Shown: positions 1 to 8,937, numbered from the stretch's first letter. The stretch: DNA of 9,255 nt from Thermohalobaculum sp035527255 (GCA_035527255.1 DATLAW010000250.1:1-9255); one strand, 5' to 3'. Translations and numbers: made by a program. The notes: a model not told the origin generated them from the sequence alone.

Positions 1-1
1 C

Positions 2-1141
2 AAGGCGGCGGAATTGAAAGCGGCCGGCAAGGACGTCATCGCGCTCAGCGCCGGCGAGCCGGATTTCGATACGCCGGAGAACATCAAGGATGCCGCCAAG
101 GCCGCCATCGATTCGGGCAAGACCAAATACACCGCGCCCGACGGTATTCCGGAACTGAAGAAGGCGATTTGCGCCAAGTTCAAGCGTGAGAACGGGCTCG
201 ACTACAAGCCCAGCCAGGTGTCTGTCGGCACCGGCGGCAAGCAGGTGCTGTTCAACGCTCTGATCGCGACGCTGAACCCGGGCGACGAGGTGATCATCCC
301 GGCGCCCTACTGGGTCAGCTACCCCGACATGGTGCTGCTGGGCGGCGGCACCCCGGTGCCGGTCGAGGCGTCCATGGAGACCGGCTTCAAGCTGACCCCG
401 GACCAGTTGGAATCGGCGATCACGCCAAAAACCAAATGGCTGATCTTCAACTCGCCCTCCAATCCTTCCGGTGCCGGCTATACTTGGGACGAGGTGAAGG
501 GGCTGACCGATGTGTTGATGCGCCACCCCCATGTCTGGGTGCTGACCGACGACATGTACGAGCATATCGCCTATCCGCCGTTCAAATTCTGCACCCCGGC
601 CCAGGTCGAGCCCGGCCTCTATGACCGGACCCTGACGATGAACGGGGTCTCGAAGGCCTATGCGATGACCGGCTGGCGGATCGGTTATGCTGCTGGACCG
701 GAGCATTTGATCAAGGCGATGTGCATGGTGCAGTCGCAGTCGACCTCGAACCCCTCGTCGATCAGCCAGTGGGCGGCGGTCGAGGCGCTGAACGGCCCGC
801 AGGACTATATCGAGTTCAGCCGGGTCGAGTTCCAACGCCGCCGCGACCTGGTGGTCTCGATGCTGAACCAGGCCAACGGGATCAAATGCCCAACTCCGGA
901 GGGCGCCTTCTATGTCTACCCCTCGATCAAGGGCTGCATCGGCAAGACCACGCCGGGCGGCACGGTAATCGAGAACGACGAGGTGTTCTGCACCGAGTTG
1001 CTGGCCGACGAAGGCGTCGCGGCGGTGTTCGGCGCGGCCTTCGGGTTAAGCCCCAACTTCCGGGTCTCGTACGCCACCTCGGACGCCGTGCTGGAAGACG
1101 CCTGCCAACGTATCCAGCGGTTCTGCGGCAACCTTAGCTGA
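2..1141 (+). CDS. Aspartate/aromatic-type class I aminotransferase, 5' partial
   Basis: A PLP-dependent fold-type I transaminase of the bacterial aspartate aminotransferase Ib group, which exchanges amino groups between aspartate (or a related amino acid) and 2-oxoglutarate in the cytoplasm. The reading frame is open from base 2 and begins KAAELKAAGKDV, so the TTG at 14 is an internal Leu codon and not a start. About 20 N-terminal residues are missing, judged from the usual ~400-residue length. Visible landmarks are the SAGEPDFDTP substrate-binding segment, the GGKQVLFNAL cofactor phosphate-binding segment, FNSPSNPSG with its conserved Asn, the TDDMYEHIAY region, and SKAYAMTGWRIGY with the Schiff-base Lys encoded at 653-655. 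FRVSYATS near the C-terminus carries the carboxylate-binding Arg. It points towards the minus-strand cluster and shares no transcript with it, so it is probably a housekeeping gene. Aspartate specificity is inferred; prephenate or aromatic transamination is possible. Confidence 0.93.
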   Translation, partial: KAAELKAAGKDVIALSAGEPDFDTPENIKDAAKAAIDSGKTKYTAPDGIPELKKAICAKFKRENGLDYKPSQVSVGTGGKQVLFNALIATLNPGDEVIIPAPYWVSYPDMVLLGGGTPVPVEASMETGFKLTPDQLESAITPKTKWLIFNSPSNPSGAGYTWDEVKGLTDVLMRHPHVWVLTDDMYEHIAYPPFKFCTPAQVEPGLYDRTLTMNGVSKAYAMTGWRIGYAAGPEHLIKAMCMVQSQSTSNPSSISQWAAVEALNGPQDYIEFSRVEFQRRRDLVVSMLNQANGIKCPTPEGAFYVYPSIKGCIGKTTPGGTVIENDEVFCTELLADEGVAAVFGAAFGLSPNFRVSYATSDAVLEDACQRIQRFCGNLS

Positions 1142-1178
1142 GGGTGTTTATGGTGTTTGTGCTCTGACGGCACTGCCT

Positions 1179-1197
1179 CCGGTGGCGATGCCACCGG
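1179..1197. terminator. Perfect 8-bp hairpin between convergent genes
   Basis: CCGGTGGC at 1179-1186 pairs fully with GCCACCGG at 1190-1197 around a GAT loop. It lies in the 72-base gap between the aminotransferase stop and the stop of the oppositely oriented cytochrome gene, so it could end or stabilise transcripts from both sides. Neither side has a T-tract, so it is not a textbook intrinsic terminator. A GC-rich dispersed palindrome is an alternative. Confidence 0.5.
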
Positions 1198-1213
1198 CGC
1201 AAAATCCAAAACC

Positions 1214-1606
1214 TCACTGAATGCCGTTGACCCGCTGAAGCCCGCGCACCAGGGCAATCATGCGGTCGAGGCTGCGCTCGGGCACCTCCGGCGTGGCGGG
1301 CATCGCGCCGTAGCCTTGCCGAGCCGGCATTCCCTCACGCACGGCACGGCGAAACTCGGCGTCGCTGCGTCGGGCCCGCCCGTAGTCAGGATGGACAAGG
1401 TTCGGCCCGCGGCTGGTGCCCCGCGCCTGGCGGCCATGACAACCGGCGCATTCTTCGGGCAGGGCGACCAAGCCTGCTTCGGTCGCCACAGAGTAGGATG
1501 GCGCCCCATCACTGCTGCCAAATGAACCGGGACCGGAATTTCCGAAAACCATGAAGACGGCGACTGGGCATGTAAGCATTCCCAAGGCGGCAAGCAGTTC
1601 CTTCAT
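1214..1606 (-). CDS. Small exported monoheme c-type cytochrome
   Basis: An electron-transfer protein of 130 residues with one class I cytochrome c domain. The N-terminus has a single Lys followed by a hydrophobic stretch (about residues 4-21), which fits a Sec signal peptide or membrane anchor, so the heme domain would be periplasmic. Heme attachment is CAGCH at residues 53-57. The probable axial Met is M102 in GYGAMPATPEV. The RGPNLVH segment and the C-terminal helix ending LVRGLQRVNGI match a common family of small proteobacterial cytochromes. The frame is open up to a further ATG at 1675, but that version puts an Arg- and Gly-rich segment before the hydrophobic stretch, so I chose the ATG at 1604-1606, although its Shine-Dalgarno match is weak. 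It lies 152 bases downstream of the FAD oxidoreductase on the same strand. It may accept electrons from that enzyme or be an independent unit; its partner is unknown. Confidence 0.85.
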   Translation of the reverse strand: MKELLAALGMLTCPVAVFMVFGNSGPGSFGSSDGAPSYSVATEAGLVALPEECAGCHGRQARGTSRGPNLVHPDYGRARRSDAEFRRAVREGMPARQGYGAMPATPEVPERSLDRMIALVRGLQRVNGIQ

Positions 1607-1613
1607 CCCGAGA

Positions 1614-1652
1614 CCCCGCACGATTCCCCAGCCAACTCCCCGCTCGATTCCC
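1614..1652. repeat. Direct repeat, 24-base period, upstream of cytochrome gene
   Basis: CCCCGCACGATTCCC at 1614-1628 and CCCCGCTCGATTCCC at 1638-1652 match at 14 of 15 bases and start exactly 24 bases apart. A third CCCCG falls at 1662, in register. The repeats sit just before the chosen cytochrome start, so they may be an operator or an mRNA element. If translation begins at 1675 they would instead encode a repeated 8-residue unit (GIERGVGW/GIVRGLGM). Confidence 0.45.
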
Positions 1653-1758
1653 GAGCTATTTCCCCGAAACCACAAAGCACGTCGGCAATGGGCACCTGCG
1701 GACAGGAAACCACCAAAGCATTAACGCCGGATTGAAAACGATAGCGCAGGCGCGCGCC

Positions 1759-3099
1759 TCAATAAGGCCCGGGGACGATCTTGCTACCGTCCGAGAACCG
1801 ATCCGGGCGGAACCGGGTCAGATCGTGTCCGGGCGGCCTGCCGGTCAGCAGGTCGGCCATGATCCGCCCGATCGCCGGGCCAATGCCAAAGCCATGGCCG
1901 CTGAGGCCGGTTGCAAGGTGCAGCCCACCGATCTGCCCAACCTCGCCCAGGATCGGAACCGCATCCGGGGTGACATCGATCATCCCGGCCCAGGCCTCGG
2001 CCAATTTGACGCCCCTCAGCGCTGGATAACGCTCGCCCAACCGCGCCTCGATCCGGCGTACAACCGCAGGCGACGGTGCCGGATCCAGCACCCGCATCCG
2101 CTCAAACGGGCTAACCTCGTCCCCGCTCCAACGGCTGGGCGTGCCCCAGGCACCGGGAAACCCCTTCGGCGCGCCCAACCGCAACCGAACATCGCGGGCT
2201 GATAGTTTGAGCAGTTTCAGGAACTTGGTAAAATAGCGAAACGAGGCTGGTGACAGGTAGTGCTCGGCGAGATCGCCGGTTGCCAAGGTATAACCGCCAT
2301 CAGCGCGGCGGCGCATACTTAAGCCTGGCTGCGAGATATTGGCGCTGAATAGCTCCGGCGCCGCCTCGGTCCGCGCGGCGGTAGATCGCACCAACAGTTG
2401 CGGCAGGCTGAACCCGGCATTCGCGGCAAAGCCGCTGGACCAGGCCCCGCCCGCTAGCACCACCTGGGCACAGCGCACCCGCCCGGCTTCCGTCACCACC
2501 CCGGCAACCCGGCCCGCCTCGATATCCAGCGTCCGGGCGGCACAGCCTTCGATGATGACCGCCCCAGCCCGCTGCGCCGCCCGGGCCAGCGCCGGAACCG
2601 CGACAAACGGTTCGGCCCGGCCATCGGTTTCGGTCACCATCCCGGCAGTCCAATTGCCGCCGATCCCGGGCAAGCGCGCCTCGATCTCCGCCGGTGACAG
2701 CATCCGGGTATCGAGCTGGTGCTGCGCCCCAAGCTCACGCAATTCCTCATACTTTTCGGCACCGGCCCGGTCGCCGGCCAGGTAGACGCAGCCGCACGGG
2801 ATGAAGGCCAGATCCGCCTCGCCGGTTCGCTCGGCCAATCCGCGCCAAATCTGATTAGCCTCGATCATGATCGGCAATTCGGCCCAATCGCGGCCCTGCT
2901 GGCGCACCCAACCCCAGTTCCGGCTCGATTGCTCGCCCGCGACCCGGCCCTTTTCCAGCAGCAGCACCCTGACCCCGCGCTCGGCGAGAAAATAGGCGGT
3001 CGCGGTACCGGCGATGCCAGCACCGATAATGGCGACATCAACCGCTTCCGGCAGCGGATCGGCGAAACTGATCGGCGATTGCGCGGTGATCATCGGCAT
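1759..3099 (-). CDS. DAO-family FAD-dependent oxidoreductase (amine/amino-acid oxidase or dehydrogenase)
   Basis: A flavoprotein of 446 residues in the D-amino-acid oxidase/glycine oxidase/sarcosine oxidase superfamily, which oxidises C-N bonds in amino acids or secondary amines. The N-terminal Rossmann motif GAGIAG at residues 26-31 is followed by the ribose-binding acidic residue at the end of VLLLEK. The SSRNWGWVRQQGRD segment (about 58-71) is typical of an uncharacterised alphaproteobacterial branch. The C-terminal FAD-closing motif is GLHLATGLSGHGFGIG, near residue 392. There is no signal peptide, so it is cytoplasmic. The start at 3099 overlaps the hydrolase stop by 10 bases; GAGG lies about 8 bases before it. 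An ATG at 3093 forms an ATGA overlap and is a reasonable alternative. The tight coupling suggests that it acts on a product of the hydrolase or on another form of the imported solute. The substrate and electron acceptor cannot be read from the sequence. Confidence 0.9.
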   Translation of the reverse strand: MPMITAQSPISFADPLPEAVDVAIIGAGIAGTATAYFLAERGVRVLLLEKGRVAGEQSSRNWGWVRQQGRDWAELPIMIEANQIWRGLAERTGEADLAFIPCGCVYLAGDRAGAEKYEELRELGAQHQLDTRMLSPAEIEARLPGIGGNWTAGMVTETDGRAEPFVAVPALARAAQRAGAVIIEGCAARTLDIEAGRVAGVVTEAGRVRCAQVVLAGGAWSSGFAANAGFSLPQLLVRSTAARTEAAPELFSANISQPGLSMRRRADGGYTLATGDLAEHYLSPASFRYFTKFLKLLKLSARDVRLRLGAPKGFPGAWGTPSRWSGDEVSPFERMRVLDPAPSPAVVRRIEARLGERYPALRGVKLAEAWAGMIDVTPDAVPILGEVGQIGGLHLATGLSGHGFGIGPAIGRIMADLLTGRPPGHDLTRFRPDRFSDGSKIVPGPY

Positions 3100-4661
3100 T
3101 CTGCGCGCCTCACTCCTTCAGCGGTTAGCTTCATTGACGGCGCGGACCGTGCAGCATGGCTCATCCGGTGATCCAGCATCCGCCGCGACAGGCGCAACAA
3201 CTCCGGCGCATAGGCCGGATCGCCGGCAAGATCGTTCAGCTCGGACGGATCAGCCACCATATCGAATAGCAACGGCGGCAAACCGCCATTGAAATGCACA
3301 TATTTGAACCGGCGTTCGCGCAGGATCGCCAGATTGGCGTCGCCCCACGCCAGCGCCAGCGAGCGCTGATACCGGGTCGGCGAGACCGGATCACCCAGGT
3401 CCAACTCGCAGAACACATGATCGCGCCAGCCGGGCTGACCGGCCCCCTCGACAAACGGCAGCAGCGAATACCCGTTGAAGGCTGGCGGGATCTCCAGCCC
3501 CATCCAGTCGAGCAGCGTCGGTGCAATATCCACAGCCTCGGTAAAGGAATCGACCACGGTTCCCGCGCCTTGCCGCCGATGCGGATCGCGGATGATCAGC
3601 GGCACATGAAAGGCCGGATCGTAGATGCTTTCCTTGCCCCACATGAAATGGTCGCCCAGCATCTCGCCATGGTCAGCGGTGACAATAATCAGCGTGTCGT
3701 CGTATTGGCCGGAGGCTTTCAGGTAGTCGATCAGCCGCCCGATATGGGCATCAACCTCGGTCGCCAAGCCAAGATAGATCGCCCGCAAGGACTGGCGGTC
3801 AGATTCGGTCATGCGAACCAGATGGCCATCAAAACCGAAATAAAGGTTCTTCACCGCCGGTTCCGAGAAATACGCCTCGAACACCGGATGAACCGCCTTT
3901 TGCGCGGCAACATCGCTTGGGCAATTCGCCAGCGGGACCGCATCACCCGCATACATGTCGTTATAGGGCGCCGGGGCCGCCAATGGCGGGTGCGGCCGCA
4001 GGTAGGTGACATGGGCGAACCAATCCTGATCCTCGCGCACCGACAGCGCCTTCAGGGTCTCGTTGGTCAGGAAAGCGGTATCGCTATCCTCGGCCCGGTA
4101 CAGTGTCGGGTTGTTCAGCCGCCCGTTGCCCTCATGGTCAACCGCGCCATACATGCCCAAATATTCCTCGGGCAACACATATCCCTTGGCCTTGAGGTCG
4201 GCCCGCCAGGCGTAGTTAGTATCCAGCCGCATCTGCACGACCTCGGCAAAGCCCGCCATCAGACCCTCGTAGTTCTTCAAGTCGGGGTCGTTCGGGTGCC
4301 GACCGGCCGGGTCGGCGCTGGTGTCGGTATAGCCGAACAGCAGCGGCTCGTAGCCGGCCTTGCGGGCTTCAAGCGCCAGGTTGGTATGGTGGCGCTCCAG
4401 CGGCGCGCCATTGCGCACCGATCGGTGGTTCATGGCATAGAGCCCGGTCAGCAGGCTGGCCCGGGCCGGACCGCAGGGCGTGGTGACGGTGAAGTGGTTG
4501 GCGAAGCTGACGCTTTCAGCCATCAGGGCGCGCAGGTTCGGCAGATCGACCGCACCGGCCAAACCACCGGACACACAGTCGGCCCGCAGCTGGTCAATCA
4601 CGACAAACAGCACCTTACCGCCGCGACCGGTGCCTTGTACCGCAGTACCCGAATTTGTCAT
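3090..4661 (-). CDS. Formylglycine-dependent sulfatase / phosphonate monoester hydrolase homologue
   Basis: An alkaline phosphatase superfamily hydrolase of 523 residues, expected to cleave sulfate esters or phosphonate/phosphate mono- or diesters. Metal-site and catalytic residues are clear: D23-Q24 in VIDQLRAD; C63 in TPCGPARAS, the CxPxR signature whose Cys is converted to formylglycine; N84; H224 in RPHPP; D330-H331 in TADHGEMLGDH; and K343. By spacing these match Rhizobium phosphonate monoester hydrolase residues D12, C57, N78, H218, D324, H325 and K337 as I remember that protein. However, the residue matching its active-site Thr107 is D113 (GYTDTS). The C-terminal LPPLLFDMVADPSELNDLAGDP segment is typical of this subgroup. 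There is no signal peptide, so it is cytoplasmic. GGGGTAGAT precedes the ATG. It follows the second ATPase by 38 bases and overlaps the oxidoreductase, so it is part of the transporter operon. The substrate class (sulfate versus phosphonate) is unresolved, and maturation needs a formylglycine-generating enzyme encoded elsewhere. Confidence 0.9.
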   Translation of the reverse strand: MTNSGTAVQGTGRGGKVLFVVIDQLRADCVSGGLAGAVDLPNLRALMAESVSFANHFTVTTPCGPARASLLTGLYAMNHRSVRNGAPLERHHTNLALEARKAGYEPLLFGYTDTSADPAGRHPNDPDLKNYEGLMAGFAEVVQMRLDTNYAWRADLKAKGYVLPEEYLGMYGAVDHEGNGRLNNPTLYRAEDSDTAFLTNETLKALSVREDQDWFAHVTYLRPHPPLAAPAPYNDMYAGDAVPLANCPSDVAAQKAVHPVFEAYFSEPAVKNLYFGFDGHLVRMTESDRQSLRAIYLGLATEVDAHIGRLIDYLKASGQYDDTLIIVTADHGEMLGDHFMWGKESIYDPAFHVPLIIRDPHRRQGAGTVVDSFTEAVDIAPTLLDWMGLEIPPAFNGYSLLPFVEGAGQPGWRDHVFCELDLGDPVSPTRYQRSLALAWGDANLAILRERRFKYVHFNGGLPPLLFDMVADPSELNDLAGDPAYAPELLRLSRRMLDHRMSHAARSAPSMKLTAEGVRRAECR

Positions 4662-4699
4662 TTATCTACCCCGGCGCACCGTCGGAATTGTTGCGCGGC

Positions 4700-5712
<1,013 letters not shown>

Positions 5713-5716
<4 letters not shown>

Positions 5717-6711
5717 GACGCTCTCATCCGATCCTCAACCGCGAAACACGCGGCAGCGTGATCCGGGCTAACCTTGACCATCACCGGGATATCCCTATCG
5801 CACCGCCCCGGCATCGCCACCGGACAGCGAGTGTGGAAGACACAGCCCGGCGGTCGCTCCAACGGGCTGGGGATATCGCCCGGTACCGGCATCAACGGCG
5901 CTTCGAGGTCTTCCAGGTTCGGCAACGCGTTCAGCAGGCCCTGAGTATAGGGATGCGCCGGGGTGCGGATCACGTCACGCACCGTGCCGCGCTCGACGAT
6001 GCGGCCCAGATACATCACCGCCACCTTGTCGGCGGTCTGCGCGATCACCCCCAGATCATGGGTGATGAAGATGATGCCCATGCCGTATTCGGTCACCAGA
6101 TCCTTCATCAGGGCGATAACCTGGGCCTGGATGGTCACGTCCAGCGCCGTGGTCGGCTCGTCGGCGATCAGCAGCTTTGGGCTGGTCGAAAGCGCCATCG
6201 CGATCATCGCCCGCTGGCGCATGCCACCGCTCAGCTCGAACGCATACTGGTCGATACGCTTTCCGGCTTCCGAGATGCCGACCCGGTTCAGCATCTCGAT
6301 CGACAGCGCGCGCGCGTCGCGCTTGGTCATTTTCTTGTGCAGCTGTAGCTGCTCGATCATCTGGTCACCGATCGAAATTGCCGGCGCGAAGCTGGCCATC
6401 GGCTCCTGGAAAATCATCGAGACAGCACCGCCGCGCACCACCTGCATCTCGTTCGCCGAGCGCAGCGACATCACATCGATCGCACCGGTCTCCAGCGTCA
6501 ACGTGATCTTCGTGTTGGGGCTATAGTGGGCATTGTCGGGGTTCAGCTTCATCAGCGCCTTGGCGGTCACCGACTTGCCCGACCCGGACTCGCCCACCAG
6601 CCCCATCACCTCGCCCGCCTCCAGATCGAACGACACATCATCGACGGCAGTGATTCGACCCTCGTCGGTATCAAACTCCAGCGTCAGATTTTCAACATTC
6701 AGCAGGGTCAT
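5713..6711 (-). CDS. ABC transporter ATPase, OppD/DppD type
   Basis: The first nucleotide-binding subunit (332 residues) of the importer. Motifs in order are Walker A GESGSGKS (40-47), Q-loop Gln102 in MIFQEPMASFAP, signature LSGGMRQ (160-166), Walker B LLIADEP (180-186), D-loop ALDVT, and His218 in FITHD. The C-terminal extension (PYTQGLLNALPNL onwards, with PSPLERPPGC) has Cys290, Cys296, Cys304 and Cys322, the same quartet layout as in the partner ATPase. All catalytic residues are present, so both ATP sites of the heterodimer should be active. The gene overlaps the permease stop by ATGA at 6711-6708 and the next ATPase start by ATGA at 5716-5713. Family membership is certain; the D-type assignment rests on gene order and the length of the region between Walker A and the signature. 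Confidence 0.95.
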
Positions 6712-7928
6712 TTCTTGGTGCTCGCATAGGGGTCGGCGGCGTCACGCAAGCCATCTCCGACAAAAACAAAGGCCAGCACCAGCGCGACAAAGAAAATGAC
6801 CGGGATGAAATACCATTGGTAATTGAGCAGAACGTCGGCCTTGGAGACGTTTTGGAGCATCACGCCCAAGCTGTTCACCGGGTCTTTCAGGCCAAGCCCG
6901 ATGAAGCTTAGCGCGGTCTCGGACAGCACCATGTAGGGGAACGAGATCACCAGATCGACGATGATATAGCTGGTAAAGCTGGGTAACAGATGGCGGCGGA
7001 TGATGTGGCCGGACGAGGCGCCACACAACTGCGCCGCCAGCACATATTCCTGACTACGCTCGGTCAGCAGATGGGTGCGCACGCGCCGCGCCAGTGTCGG
7101 CCAGCCGATCAATCCCAGAATACACGAAATAAACAGAAACCGGGTCTCGGCACTCCATGTGTCCGGAACAAAGGCGGCCAGCGCCATGAACAGCGGGATC
7201 GACGGCACCGTGCGCACCGCATCGGTGATCATTTGCAAGACCGAGTCGAGCCAGCCGCCGTAGTAGCCGGAGATACCTCCGATCACCAACGCCAGGACGA
7301 ATGCGATGAAGACACCGATGGTACCGACCGCCAGCGACGTATAGATCGCGTGCAGGGTGCGCGAGAAGATATCCTTACCGCTCTGATCAGTGCCGAACAG
7401 ATGGATTTTCCCCTCGTCGACACCGAATAGATGGGTGGTGAAAGTCAACGTCTTGACGTCGATGTCGAACGTTTTGCCAGGGAAATCGAATTGCATCTTG
7501 AACAGGCTGTATTTCGAACCCTGCGGGAAAAACTGCACGTAGCGGCGTTTCTCCTTGTCGATCGTCGTCACCCACCGAAAGTTGGTCGCCGCCGAGCGCA
7601 CCCGCTCCGAGCTATAGATGAACGGCCGGGCCGAAAACCCGTTATGATCCCAGAACTTCGGAATCTGCGGGGCACCGTTCTCATATTCCGTGTCGCGCCC
7701 AGCGATATTCGGATCGTAAGGCGACAGGAAGGGCGCGAACAGGCCCATCAAGATCATCACGATCAGGACGCCCGCGCCAACCATCGCGGCACGCTGCTTG
7801 CGAAAGCGCGCCCAGATCAGCTGCGCTTGCGAAGCGCTGAAATACGCCTCCTTGCGACGGCGTTCAGCGTCGGTCATGACCTTTGCTGGGGCGGCCGGTA
7901 TTGGGGTATTTGCGAGGTCTGTCATCAT
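6708..7928 (-). CDS. ABC transporter permease, OppC/DppC type, with long periplasmic insertion
   Basis: The second membrane subunit (406 residues from the chosen start). A cytoplasmic N-terminal segment precedes TM1 (about 49-66, GAGVLIVMILMGLFAPF). The helices then resume after HLFGTDQSGKDIFSR (177-190) at about 196-218, 243-256, 264-278, 322-345 and 374-392. The EAA coupling loop is EYVLAAQLCGASSGHIIRRHLLP (about 294-316, key Gly303), which docks onto the ATPases. About 105 residues separate TM1 from the HLFGTD motif, where ordinary members have roughly 30, so a periplasmic domain is inserted. The frame is open to 7982, but the ATG at 7928 is one base after the upstream permease stop, with GGGGTGA just before it; the ATG at 7925 is equally placed. 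It overlaps the ATPase start by ATGA. Most family members are near 300 residues. Confidence 0.93.
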   Translation of the reverse strand: MMTDLANTPIPAAPAKVMTDAERRRKEAYFSASQAQLIWARFRKQRAAMVGAGVLIVMILMGLFAPFLSPYDPNIAGRDTEYENGAPQIPKFWDHNGFSARPFIYSSERVRSAATNFRWVTTIDKEKRRYVQFFPQGSKYSLFKMQFDFPGKTFDIDVKTLTFTTHLFGVDEGKIHLFGTDQSGKDIFSRTLHAIYTSLAVGTIGVFIAFVLALVIGGISGYYGGWLDSVLQMITDAVRTVPSIPLFMALAAFVPDTWSAETRFLFISCILGLIGWPTLARRVRTHLLTERSQEYVLAAQLCGASSGHIIRRHLLPSFTSYIIVDLVISFPYMVLSETALSFIGLGLKDPVNSLGVMLQNVSKADVLLNYQWYFIPVIFFVALVLAFVFVGDGLRDAADPYASTKK

Positions 7929-7929
7929 A

Positions 7930-8937
7930 TCACCCCATGATCCCTTTGCGAATCCGCGGATCGAGCAGCGCCAGCAGGACATCGGTCAGGAAGTTCAGCG
8001 TGACGATCGACGCGGTCAGCAGGAATATGATCGCCCCCGCAAGCTGCTGATCGTTCGACCGTGCCAGCGACTCGATCAGCAACGCGCCGGTCTCGGTCAG
8101 CGTCATGATCAGCGCGACGATTGGCAACTCGTTGAAGATGCGGTTGAGATCAAAGCCCAGCGAGTTGATGATCGGCCCCAACGCATGGCGGGCCGGATAA
8201 CGCCACAGCAACCGGCGGCCGGAGATGCCGCGCGCGGCGGCGGCGGTGACATATAATTTGCCGATCTCATCCGACATCAGCGCCCGCACGGTCTGCAAGG
8301 CGAAGGCGGTGGCCGACCAGCCAAGGATGAAGACCGGCAGCCAGGCGCGGCTGAGGAAATCCATCACCCGGTCCCACGACCAGGCGGCATCCCGGAATTC
8401 CTTGGAGAACAGCCCGGTCATACTGTCGCCGTAGATCACCGTCGAGAACAGCATGATCATCAGCGCCAGCAGGAAATTCGGCATCGCCAGGCCCAGGTAA
8501 CTGACGAAACGCAGCGCGTTGTTGGTGACCGGACTTTTCGAGGTTGCCGCGAAGATACCCACCGGGATGGCGATGGTATAGGCCAGCAACAGCGACGACA
8601 GGCAAATGCCCAGCGAGATCAGGAATTTGTCGCCCAGCAATTGATTGATGCTGAGGCGCAGGATGCAGCTATCGCCGAAGTCGCCCTTGAAAAAGACGTT
8701 GCCAAGCCAGGTGACCCAGCGGGTGACAAAGGGCTTGTCGAGGCCGAGCCGAACGCGCTCGGATTCGATGTCGGCAATCGAGATCTGTGACCCTTGGGTG
8801 TTCTTGAAGGCGAGATAACGCTCGGCGCAATCGCCGGGCACCATCTCCATCAGGGAAAAGACAATGAACGAAACCGTAAACAGCGTGAACACCGCCATCG
8901 CTGCGCGCATGGTCACGAACCTGGCAAACTGCAGCAT
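7930..8937 (-). CDS. ABC transporter permease, OppB/DppB type
   Basis: The first membrane subunit (335 residues) of the peptide/nickel/opine-class importer. Predicted transmembrane segments lie at about 13-33, 105-130, 142-169, 198-219, 269-290 and 299-325, the standard six. The EAA coupling loop is YVTAAAARGISGRRLLWRYP (229-248), ending in ARHALGPIIN. The first periplasmic loop has VPGDCAERY where most OppB/DppB proteins read PGDP, followed by a long soluble stretch (about 40-104) with GLDKPF and GDFGDS, which matches the usual GLD-P and GD-G-S landmarks. The start at 8935-8937 gives a normal N-in terminus; the best upstream Shine-Dalgarno candidate, AGGGGGA, is rather far away (about 13 bases), which could keep expression below that of the binding protein. 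One base separates its stop from the next permease start. Confidence 0.94.
   Translation of the reverse strand: MLQFARFVTMRAAMAVFTLFTVSFIVFSLMEMVPGDCAERYLAFKNTQGSQISIADIESERVRLGLDKPFVTRWVTWLGNVFFKGDFGDSCILRLSINQLLGDKFLISLGICLSSLLLAYTIAIPVGIFAATSKSPVTNNALRFVSYLGLAMPNFLLALMIMLFSTVIYGDSMTGLFSKEFRDAAWSWDRVMDFLSRAWLPVFILGWSATAFALQTVRALMSDEIGKLYVTAAAARGISGRRLLWRYPARHALGPIINSLGFDLNRIFNELPIVALIMTLTETGALLIESLARSNDQQLAGAIIFLLTASIVTLNFLTDVLLALLDPRIRKGIMG

Noticed and set aside
14..16. TTG as the start of the aminotransferase
   Set aside because: The frame stays open to the window edge with KAAELKAAGK, which matches the family upstream of this codon. The true start is outside the window.
1157..1525. Plus-strand open frame opposite the cytochrome gene
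   Set aside because: The minus strand encodes CAGCH and a full cytochrome c fold here. The plus-strand product shows no recognisable domain.
1604..1642. Lipoprotein signal in the cytochrome N-terminus (LTC)
   Set aside because: The Cys at residue 13 is preceded by Thr and lies inside the hydrophobic stretch, so it does not make a good lipobox.
7929..7982. Longer N-terminus (18 extra residues) for the second permease
   Set aside because: It would overlap the end of the first permease by about 50 bases. The extra residues are Cys/Arg-rich and unlike the family, while an ATG with GGGGTGA just before it lies directly after the upstream stop.
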